The notes under the pieces: generated by a model
The model's database searches: none
Told to the model about the DNA's origin: nothing
The model's input: only the letters and a program-made list of their open reading frames with translations
Part shown: positions 26,675 to 33,808 of the stretch, in pieces
How the letters are laid out: every line of letters begins with the position of its first letter
Numbering within the stretch: the first letter of the stretch is position 1
Source: Methylophilaceae bacterium
GTDB taxonomy: Bacteria; Pseudomonadota; Gammaproteobacteria; Burkholderiales; Methylophilaceae
Length of the DNA stretch: 42,478 bases
Direction: 5' to 3'
Assembly: GCA_027488395.1 (NCBI GenBank)
Contig: JAIYBT010000007.1
Location: forward strand, 1 to 42,478
Translations under genes and position numbers: made by a program

Positions 26675-27508
26675 ATGTCTATTTCTTCCGCTGCGACAAC
26701 CATGACCTTTATTGGGGGTGGCAATATGGCGCAAGCGCTATTGGTCGGCTTGCAAGGGCTTGGCTTTCCCATGCAGGCCATCACGGTGATTGATCCAGAC
26801 CAACAAAAACAGGCGGATCTTAGTCAACGCCTTGGGGTGAACACTGCCGCGCAACTTGATGCCGTCAATACAGCGGCTGCCCTGATTGTACTGGCAGTGA
26901 AACCACAACAACTCAAACAAGTGGCGCTCGCATTAGCGCCTTTTTTAACCTCACAATTGGTGCTATCCGTCGCCGCTGGTATTCGTACACAAGATTTAAG
27001 TCGTTGGTTACTCGGTTATCGCACGCTGGTGCGTACCATGCCCAATACCCCCGCACAAATCCAAGCTGGTATCACAGGGGCTTATGCGTTACCAGAAGTG
27101 AGCACTGCGCATCAGCAGCTAGCCTCCCAGCTATTAGAAGCCGCAGGCGAAGTGGTGTGGTTGAGCGATGAAGCACAATTAGATGCGGTCACTGCGCTCT
27201 CTGGCAGTGGCCCTGCTTATGTTTTTTTACTGATAGAAGCCATGACCCACGCAGGCGTCGCATTAGGCTTGACCGAAGCGCAATCCGCGCAATTGAGTAT
27301 TGCAACGTTTAAAGGGGCGAGCTTATTGGCCGCCAATAGTAGCGTGCCTATCGCCACCTTACGCGCGCAAGTCACCTCCAAAGGCGGCACCACTGAACAA
27401 GGCTTGCTAAGCTTGAATGCCGCTGGCATCCATGACATCATGCGAGAGGCAACGCAACAAGCGGCCACCCGCGCCCAAACTCTGGGTGATGAATTAGGAG
27501 CGCAATAA
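26675..27508 (+). CDS. proC: Pyrroline-5-carboxylate reductase
   Basis: The 277-residue enzyme catalyses the last step of proline synthesis, reducing pyrroline-5-carboxylate with NAD(P)H. The N-terminal Rossmann loop FIGGGNMAQALLVGL (about 12-26) is followed by VKPQQLKQV, VRTMPNTPAQIQAG and the C-terminal substrate region DAVTALSGSGPAYVFLLIEAMTHAGVALGL and TSKGGTTEQGL. An AGGA precedes the ATG at eight bases. It lies between yggS and yggT, as in many proteobacteria. Confidence 0.97.
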   Translation: MSISSAATTMTFIGGGNMAQALLVGLQGLGFPMQAITVIDPDQQKQADLSQRLGVNTAAQLDAVNTAAALIVLAVKPQQLKQVALALAPFLTSQLVLSVAAGIRTQDLSRWLLGYRTLVRTMPNTPAQIQAGITGAYALPEVSTAHQQLASQLLEAAGEVVWLSDEAQLDAVTALSGSGPAYVFLLIEAMTHAGVALGLTEAQSAQLSIATFKGASLLAANSSVPIATLRAQVTSKGGTTEQGLLSLNAAGIHDIMREATQQAATRAQTLGDELGAQ

Positions 27509-27509
27509 T

Positions 27510-28058
27510 ATGTTTGGCAATATCTTGGTATTTTTATTAGAAACCGTCTTGGGGCTATTGACGTTTTTATTCGTGTTACGGTTTTTAATGCAATGGACGC
27601 GCACTTCTTTTCATAACCCACTGGGGCAAATGACGGTCGCATTGACCGATTTTTTAGTCAAACCAACCAGACGCTGGGTGCCTTCGGTGAAAAAAGTCGA
27701 TGTCTCCACATTAGTTTTAGCACTGGCAGTGCAATGGCTGTTGTTTTTAATATTACCACTCCTCATGGGCTTTGCACCGATGGTCACTGCAGCACTGTGG
27801 CAAGCGGTGATCGGCGTACTTAAACAAGTTTTAGATGTGTTTTTTTATGCGATTTTATTGATGGCAATCCTCAGTTGGATCAACCCATACCATGCCATTT
27901 ACGGGGTATTACAACAATTAGCCTCACCGATTTTAGATCCGTTAAGACGCCTGCTCCCCGCGATACAAGGTTTTGATTTCTCTGCCTTGGTGGCGTTATT
28001 GCTGATACAAATCGTCAGCCGCTTTATCCTCCCAAGCTTGGCGGGCGGGCTGCTGTAA
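27510..28058 (+). CDS. yggT: YggT-family integral membrane protein
   Basis: The 182-residue protein is made of two YGGT repeats (about 5-85 and 100-180), each with two hydrophobic helices and a motif of the form LRFLMQWTRTSFHNPLGQ and ILSWINPYHAIYGVLQQLASPILDPLRR. The function is not firmly known; roles in osmotic tolerance or in membrane and cell-division organisation have been proposed for homologues. It starts one base after the proC stop, so it is almost certainly translated from the same mRNA. Confidence 0.93.
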   Translation: MFGNILVFLLETVLGLLTFLFVLRFLMQWTRTSFHNPLGQMTVALTDFLVKPTRRWVPSVKKVDVSTLVLALAVQWLLFLILPLLMGFAPMVTAALWQAVIGVLKQVLDVFFYAILLMAILSWINPYHAIYGVLQQLASPILDPLRRLLPAIQGFDFSALVALLLIQIVSRFILPSLAGGLL

Positions 28059-28102
28059 CTGGGCGCTGCACGCGCTTTGTCCAGTGCGAGGCAAACCCTG
28101 GC

Positions 28103-29575
28103 TTAAATCCACACAATATCAAACTCTTCCCGCACATACTGCGTATCAGGATGCAAGGTCACGGGTTTTTTAATAAAGTCAGACAAGTTGGCCAAACTTT
28201 GCGACTCCTCGTCTGACAACACATTAATCACCTCGGGCGAGGCTAAAATTTTAAACTCTTTGGCGTTTTCAAATTGTTTTGATTCACGCAATAATTCACG
28301 CATGATTTCATAACAGATGGTTTGCGCGGTTTTCAACTCGCCTCGGCCTTGGCAGACCGTGCAGGATTCGCATAACAAGTGTGCAAGACTTTCCCGCGTA
28401 CGTTTGCGCGTGAGCTCGACCAAGCCCAGCGCAGAAAAGCCGTTGACGTTAATGCGCGCACGATCAATTGCCACCGCTTTATTGAATTCTTCAAGCACGG
28501 CTTCGCGCTGACTGTCCTCATCCATGTCAATAAAATCAATGATGATAATGCCGCCTAAATTACGCAGGCGCAGTTGTCGTGCAATGGTTTGTGCGGCTTC
28601 TAAATTGGTTTTAAAAATCGTGTCGGATAAGTTTTTACCGCTGACAAAACTGCCGGTGTTGACGTCTACCGTGGTCAACGCTTCGGTTTGATCAAAAATC
28701 AAATAACCGCCTGATTTCAGCTCCACTTTACGCGACAGGGCTTTTTCAATTTCTTTTTCAATGTCATAAAAATCAAACAAGGCCCGCTCGCCGCGGTAAT
28801 GGGTCAGCGGCTTTACCGCGTTGGACACATACAATTCGGCAAACTCATATAAGCGTTCAAACATTTCTTTGGAATCCACACGGATGCTTGTGGTGTGTTT
28901 ACACACCACATCGCGCAAAATACGCCGAGGCAAGCTTAGATCATAAAAAATCAATGAACGCTCACCGACTTTTTTGCTTTCTTCTTGGATTTTTTCCCAC
29001 ACCCGCCGCAGATATTCAATGTCCGCCAGTAACTCTTCATCGCTGGCGTTTTCTGACATGGTGCGAATGATATAGCCGCCTTTACGCGCTTCTGGTAGCA
29101 AGCTGAGTAATCGGTTTCGTAAAAATTCGCGCTCTTCTTCGTTGTCAATGCGTTGTGATACGCCGATATGCTGCTGATAGGGCAAATAGACTAAAAAGCG
29201 GCCAGCGATACTGATTTCGGTGGTGAGCCGCGCGCCCTTGGTGCCAATGGGTTCTTTAATCACCTGCACAATAATAGATTGGCCTTCATGCAACACTTCT
29301 TGAATCGGCTTTTCGATTTTAATTTCGCCATCTTCAATATGACATTCCATGATGTCAGCCACATGTAAAAACGCAGCGCGTTGCAAACCGATCTCCACGA
29401 AGGCGGATTGCATACCTGGCAACACCCGCACCACGGTGCCACGATAAATATTGCCAACCGTACCCAACGAGGAGGCACGCTCGATGTGCAACTCTTGAAC
29501 GACCCCTTGTTCAAGAATCGCCACACGGGTTTCTTGGGGGGTCACGTTGATCAAAACCTCTTGTGCCAATGACAT
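28103..29575 (-). CDS. rng: Ribonuclease G
   Basis: The 490-residue endoribonuclease of the RNase E/G family matures the 5' end of 16S rRNA and decays some mRNAs. It has an N-terminal S1 domain (about 35-125), a 5'-sensor/RNase H-like region, and the magnesium-binding aspartates in TVDVNTGSFV and IIIDFIDMD. The zinc-link is CTVCQGRG. It lacks the long C-terminal scaffold of RNase E. ATG 29573-29575 has an AGGA site at eight bases and is preferred to 29584. It lies 53 bp after maf, on the same strand; the maf-rng order is conserved in betaproteobacteria. Confidence 0.96.
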   Translation of the reverse strand: MSLAQEVLINVTPQETRVAILEQGVVQELHIERASSLGTVGNIYRGTVVRVLPGMQSAFVEIGLQRAAFLHVADIMECHIEDGEIKIEKPIQEVLHEGQSIIVQVIKEPIGTKGARLTTEISIAGRFLVYLPYQQHIGVSQRIDNEEEREFLRNRLLSLLPEARKGGYIIRTMSENASDEELLADIEYLRRVWEKIQEESKKVGERSLIFYDLSLPRRILRDVVCKHTTSIRVDSKEMFERLYEFAELYVSNAVKPLTHYRGERALFDFYDIEKEIEKALSRKVELKSGGYLIFDQTEALTTVDVNTGSFVSGKNLSDTIFKTNLEAAQTIARQLRLRNLGGIIIIDFIDMDEDSQREAVLEEFNKAVAIDRARINVNGFSALGLVELTRKRTRESLAHLLCESCTVCQGRGELKTAQTICYEIMRELLRESKQFENAKEFKILASPEVINVLSDEESQSLANLSDFIKKPVTLHPDTQYVREEFDIVWI

Positions 29576-29628
29576 GCTTATCATCCTAAATCGCGCTTAA
29601 TCACGCATCATTTTTTCTTGTGTGGAGT

Positions 29629-30201
29629 CTACCACGCCGATAATAATTCTGCTGTTTCATGCACGGGCAAGCCCATCACACCACTGTAACTGCCCGTGAA
29701 TTGCGTGATCCAGCGCCCAGCACGCCCTTGAATGCCGTATGCGCCAGCCTTATCCAACGGCTCGCCCGATGCTACATAATCTGCAATGACATGCGCGGGG
29801 ATCTCCATCATTTGCACTTGGCTACTGCTAAGCCGATGGCTGACCTCACCATGGGCGACCAACGCCACTGCGGTATGCACCCAGTGTACGCGCCCACTGA
29901 GTTGGTGCAACATCGCAATCGCGTCGTCAGCGCTGTCTGGCTTGCCAAATATTTGTGTTTCAAATGCGACCGTGGTGTCAGCCCCCAACACGGGCAATGG
30001 GCTATGTGCTCGTAAGGCGACTGTGTTGGCCTTGGCAATCGCCAAACGCAACACGTAGTCTGCGGGTGATTCATTTGGCAATACCGATTCATCAATATCG
30101 GCTGGCATCACCGTGCATTGCACGCCCATTTCTGCCAGTAAGGCCACTCGGCGCGGACTTTTGGAAGCTAAAATCAGGTGTGAAATCGGTGTCGGGTGCA
30201 T
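29629..30201 (-). CDS. maf: Maf-family nucleoside triphosphate pyrophosphatase
   Basis: The 190-residue house-cleaning enzyme hydrolyses dTTP/UTP or modified nucleotides. It has LILASKSPRRVALLAEMG at the N-terminus, DIDES, the catalytic region VLGADTTVAF, FGKPDSADDAIAMLHQLSGRVHWVHTAV and DKAGAYGIQGRAG. A frame extends to 30291, but ATG 30199-30201 follows AGGA at five bases and gives the normal length. In many relatives rlmH and rsfS lie upstream; here the next gene is divergent, so the cluster is reduced to maf-rng. Confidence 0.94.
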   Translation of the reverse strand: MHPTPISHLILASKSPRRVALLAEMGVQCTVMPADIDESVLPNESPADYVLRLAIAKANTVALRAHSPLPVLGADTTVAFETQIFGKPDSADDAIAMLHQLSGRVHWVHTAVALVAHGEVSHRLSSSQVQMMEIPAHVIADYVASGEPLDKAGAYGIQGRAGRWITQFTGSYSGVMGLPVHETAELLSAW

Positions 30202-30341
30202 GGCGATCCTTGAATAAAAAAATGCATTAAAACATGACAACAGCCTAAACACTACTTGGCAATATATGCCTTGCGCAATCAAACACAACACGCAGTGTAC
30301 AATAGACCGTATCGCGCATTTTTAACCGCAAAGTGTTCCCC

Positions 30342-31205
30342 ATGTCATCGTTAGCATCATTGATACAACACGCTGAAGCACTCGTTTCCCGTTTAGAAGC
30401 TTTGCTTCCGCCTGCACCATCAGCCCCTGATTGGCAACACACCGCATGGCGCTGGGTAAAAATAGATCGCGTTGGACAATTGCAAGCGGTCACTGCACCG
30501 CATGCTATTGCATTACACGATATCCAGTTTATCGAACGCCAAAAAACCGAAGTCGTCCGCAATACACAACAGTTTTTGCGTGGCCTACCAGCTAATCATG
30601 TGTTGTTGACGGGTGCCAGAGGCACTGGAAAATCCTCGTTAGTGAAAGCAGTTCTGCACGACTTTGCGCACCAAGGCTTACGCTTAATTGAAGTTGAAAA
30701 AGATGATTTAATTGATTTGCCACGCATCACCCAACTCCTGCGTGGACGGCCAGAAAAATTTATTGTGTTTTGTGACGACCTGACCTTTGAGGCGAATGAT
30801 ACGGGTTACAAAGCCCTAAAAGTCGTGCTCGATGGCTCGATTGAACATCCTGCAGACAACCTGTTGGTGTACGCGACTTCTAACCGCAAAAACCTGATGC
30901 CAGAATGGATGGCAGACAATCAACCCATCGTATCAAACGGCGAGATACGCCCCAACGATACCATCGATGAAAAAACAGCATTGGCCGAGCGCTTTGGCTT
31001 GTGGTTATCGTTTTACAGCTTTGATCAAGAAGAATATTTAGCAATTGCCGCGCATTGGTGCCAGACCTTAGGCCTGCACATGGACGAAACAGCGCGACAA
31101 GCAGCCCTGCAGTTTTACCATACGCGTGGCGCACGCAGTGGCCGTGTCGCCTTTCAGTTTGCCAAAGATTATGTTGGCAAACTGGGGCTTAATCGCACCG
31201 TTTAA
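30342..31205 (+). CDS. DUF815-family AAA ATPase
   Basis: The 287-residue protein has Walker A GARGTGKS (91-98), Walker B FIVFCDDLTFE and the sensor-like YATSNRKNLMPE. These, together with NTQQFLRGLPANHVLL, identify the DUF815 AAA family common in beta- and gammaproteobacteria. Its cellular role is not established. The start is taken as ATG 30342; a GTG nine bases upstream is in frame. The neighbouring Nudix/ThiE-like gene on the same strand is its usual partner in related genomes. Confidence 0.9.
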   Translation: MSSLASLIQHAEALVSRLEALLPPAPSAPDWQHTAWRWVKIDRVGQLQAVTAPHAIALHDIQFIERQKTEVVRNTQQFLRGLPANHVLLTGARGTGKSSLVKAVLHDFAHQGLRLIEVEKDDLIDLPRITQLLRGRPEKFIVFCDDLTFEANDTGYKALKVVLDGSIEHPADNLLVYATSNRKNLMPEWMADNQPIVSNGEIRPNDTIDEKTALAERFGLWLSFYSFDQEEYLAIAAHWCQTLGLHMDETARQAALQFYHTRGARSGRVAFQFAKDYVGKLGLNRTV

Positions 31206-31259
31206 TTTACCCAATGATCATCGCCATCTTTTTAAATATCATTCATCAAAGTACTCATC

Positions 31260-32219
31260 ATGTCTAAACGCATCGAAGTGGCAGTTGCCATTTTGCAACG
31301 TCCCTCTGGCGAATATTTACTGGCCAGCCGCCCCCACGGCAAAGGCTGGGCCGGCTGGTGGGAGTTTCCAGGTGGCAAACTCGAAGCAGGCGAATCGGCA
31401 CAAGCCGCGTTGATCCGCGAAGCACAGGAAGAATTGGGGATCACCCCGACTCGCATGCAAGCTTGGATGCAACGCAGTTATGATTATCCGGCGACGCACG
31501 ATGCTGAAGCCAAAACCGTACGCTTACATTTCTTTTTGGTATGGGAATGGTCAGGCGAATTACAGCCCCTTGAGGGCCAGCAATTGACATGGCAAGCGCC
31601 CAATCAGCCTGCAGTTAGCCCAGTGTTGCCTGCCAACGCCCCCATCCTGCATGCGCTCTCGTTACCCGCCATCTATGCGATTAGCCAGCTGGCAACGCTT
31701 GGTCACACACGGTTTATTCAGGCGCTCAAGCACCAACTAGACCATGGTTTAAAGCTACTACAAATCCGCGAGGCGCAACTGAGCGCTACTGAACTCACCG
31801 CCTTGAGTGATGAAGTACTCAGCCTCTGCGCGCCTTATGCTTGCCGTTGTTTGTTGAATGGTGAGCCAACGCTTGCCAGTGCCCTCGGTTATCAAGGTGT
31901 ACAGTTAAATCGTCATCGCCTGATGACGCTGTTGGAAAAACCTGCGCACCTATTGGTCGGTAGTTCATGCCATACGCTGGCAGAACTCCAACGCGCGCAA
32001 CAACTTCAGCTTGATTTTGCCTTACTTTCGCCCGTGTTACCCACGCGGAGCCATCCCGAGGCAACACCAATGGGCTGGGAAACCTTTGCGCACATGATAG
32101 AAGGACTAGAGATCCCAGTGTACGCCTTGGGTGGCATGCACAGCAAATACCTGCCAAACGCGCTTGCCAGCGGCGGCCGCGGCATTGCCATGCTCAGCGG
32201 CGCTTGGAGCTCAGTTTAA
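31260..32219 (+). CDS. Nudix hydrolase (MutT-like) fused to a thiamine-phosphate-synthase-like domain
   Basis: The 319-residue fusion has a MutT-type N-terminal domain (about 1-130) with a complete Nudix box starting GGKLEAGESAQ (39-49) and ending REAQEELGI, preceded by GWAGWWEFPGG. It probably sanitises 8-oxo-dGTP. The C-terminal half (about 135-319) is a TIM barrel like ThiE, with LLQIRE, LLNGEPTLASALGYQGVQLN, LVGSSCH, LLSPVLPTRSHPEATPMGW and VYALGGM. The Asp of the ThiE magnesium motif (NDR) reads NGE here, so thiamine phosphate synthase activity is doubtful. This fusion is known in beta- and gammaproteobacteria. It follows the DUF815 gene by 54 bp. Confidence 0.9.
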   Translation: MSKRIEVAVAILQRPSGEYLLASRPHGKGWAGWWEFPGGKLEAGESAQAALIREAQEELGITPTRMQAWMQRSYDYPATHDAEAKTVRLHFFLVWEWSGELQPLEGQQLTWQAPNQPAVSPVLPANAPILHALSLPAIYAISQLATLGHTRFIQALKHQLDHGLKLLQIREAQLSATELTALSDEVLSLCAPYACRCLLNGEPTLASALGYQGVQLNRHRLMTLLEKPAHLLVGSSCHTLAELQRAQQLQLDFALLSPVLPTRSHPEATPMGWETFAHMIEGLEIPVYALGGMHSKYLPNALASGGRGIAMLSGAWSSV

Positions 32220-32289
32220 ACTTGCAGCACTTGAGGCATACAAAGCGCCGTCAGCAACCCGCGTGGTTGGCATCGGCACCACTGTTGGC

Positions 32290-33447
32290 TTAATCATTCG
32301 TTGCGACCAGCGTCAAACAGGTGATTTCGGAAGGGGATCCAAAGCGGTTAGGCGGTCCCCAATACCCTGTACCACGACTGACATATATCCACAAATCTTG
32401 CAGGCGATGCAGTCCCGCCACATAGGGTTGTTGCAATGGTACAAAGTATTGCCATGGCCAAAATTGTCCGCCATGCGTATGGCCAGACAGTTGCAAATCA
32501 AAGCCTGCAGCTTGAGCGGCTTGGGCACTGCGCGGCTGATGTGCCAATAAAATTTTGGGTACATCGATGGGCGCGCCTGCAATCGCGGCATGCGGATCGC
32601 TGCGATGCGCCTCAAAAAAACGACCAGCGCTGAAGTCTGTTACCCCTGCCAATACCAAGGTTGCGCCATCATGTGACAAGGTGATGTGCTCATTTAATAA
32701 TACGCGTATGCCAAGGCGTTCCAGTTCACTGATCCACGCCAGCGCCCCAGCGTAATACTCATGATTCCCAGTGACAAAAAAACTGCCATGCCGAGCGGTT
32801 AATGTCGCCAGCGGGCGCGTATGGACTGACAACTCATGCACGCGACCATCTACTAAATCACCTGTAATCGCCACCAAATCGGCTTCTAAAGCATTGACTT
32901 GCGCCACAATGCGCGACAGGTAGTCCTGTTTAATAGTGGGACCGACATGAATATCGCTAATCTGCACAATACGAAAGCCTTGCAAGCGCTCGGGTAAATC
33001 CCGTAACGGCACCTTGACATGTACCACTCGCGCTAATGAACGCGCATTCAAAAACCCAATGATACTGATGAAAAAGGCGGCGCTGACGGCCACCAAGGCC
33101 GACTGCGTCTCTACCCTTGGAAACTCAATCGGCAGGTCCACCAACACGTTTAAGCCTGCCAGTATCAGCAATAGCACATCGCGCAACACCGTAAACACCA
33201 ATAAAGATGAAAATAAACCCATCACCGTCATGGCGACCCAACTGATCGCATCCCGCAGGGGTTGATGATCTAAGCCACGGGCTAAAAAGGCAATCGGCTG
33301 CAATACCGCTGAGATCACTAACGCACTCGATCCCAACCATACCATGCTGGATGGCCATGCACCATGACCCAACAAGCGTGAACCAATGTAGTAATGAACA
33401 AGACTGACTAAGATAGTGGTAACAACTAAAAAACGAATGGGTGGCAT
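32290..33447 (-). CDS. Membrane-anchored calcineurin-type metallophosphoesterase
   Basis: The 385-residue protein has four likely membrane helices in the first 140 residues and a YkuE/YaeI-like phosphoesterase domain behind them (about 155-380). All metal-binding blocks are intact: ISDIHVG (about 163-169), TGDLVDGR (195-202), GNHEYY (227-232), LAHQP and GHTHGG. Members act on phosphodiesters or lipid-linked phosphates; the substrate here is unknown. It converges with the Nudix/ThiE gene and is divergent from the DUF6701 gene across a 361-bp gap. Confidence 0.9.
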   Translation of the reverse strand: MPPIRFLVVTTILVSLVHYYIGSRLLGHGAWPSSMVWLGSSALVISAVLQPIAFLARGLDHQPLRDAISWVAMTVMGLFSSLLVFTVLRDVLLLILAGLNVLVDLPIEFPRVETQSALVAVSAAFFISIIGFLNARSLARVVHVKVPLRDLPERLQGFRIVQISDIHVGPTIKQDYLSRIVAQVNALEADLVAITGDLVDGRVHELSVHTRPLATLTARHGSFFVTGNHEYYAGALAWISELERLGIRVLLNEHITLSHDGATLVLAGVTDFSAGRFFEAHRSDPHAAIAGAPIDVPKILLAHQPRSAQAAQAAGFDLQLSGHTHGGQFWPWQYFVPLQQPYVAGLHRLQDLWIYVSRGTGYWGPPNRFGSPSEITCLTLVATND

Positions 33448-33613
33448 GGATGCGTCCAGAACAGCGTCGAAAGCGCGCTGACCTTTAGATGGCGATAATC
33501 ACTCCAGATTCAAGGTCCAATTCGCATGTCTGGCATAGCAATCGCTTAATTTAAACAGCCTTAATGCATTTTAATTATTGCGAGTCATACCTTCATGCAT
33601 GGTGTGCGATGCC

Positions 33614-33715
33614 TTATCCACATCGTGCACAATGAAGCATCGTGAGGAATGAAGCATCGTGAGGAATGAAGCATGGTTAGGCATGAAGCATAGTGAACCA
33701 TGAAATGAATAGCGA
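33614..33715. repeat. 17-bp tandem array upstream of the DUF6701 gene
   Basis: Four clear copies begin at 33631, 33648, 33665 and 33682. The first two are identical (AATGAAGCATCGTGAGG); the third and fourth differ at a few positions. Degenerate copies flank them at 33614 and 33699. The period of 17 means it cannot be an in-frame coding repeat. No spacers are present, so it is not CRISPR. The rest of the 361-bp gap 33448-33808 shows no coding frame; a CATAAT at about 33757-33762 could be a -10 box for the downstream gene. Confidence 0.9.
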
Positions 33716-33808
33716 AAGTCCAGTTTATTCTCACTTCAGCGGAGCGCCCGCACCGCATAATAGCCATATGTTCAACTTAGTCCGTCTGATTGAATCCATA
33801 ACACCCAT

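Noticed and set aside
33614..33715. Possible CRISPR array
   Set aside because: Units are 17 bp and directly adjacent with no spacers, and there are no cas genes.
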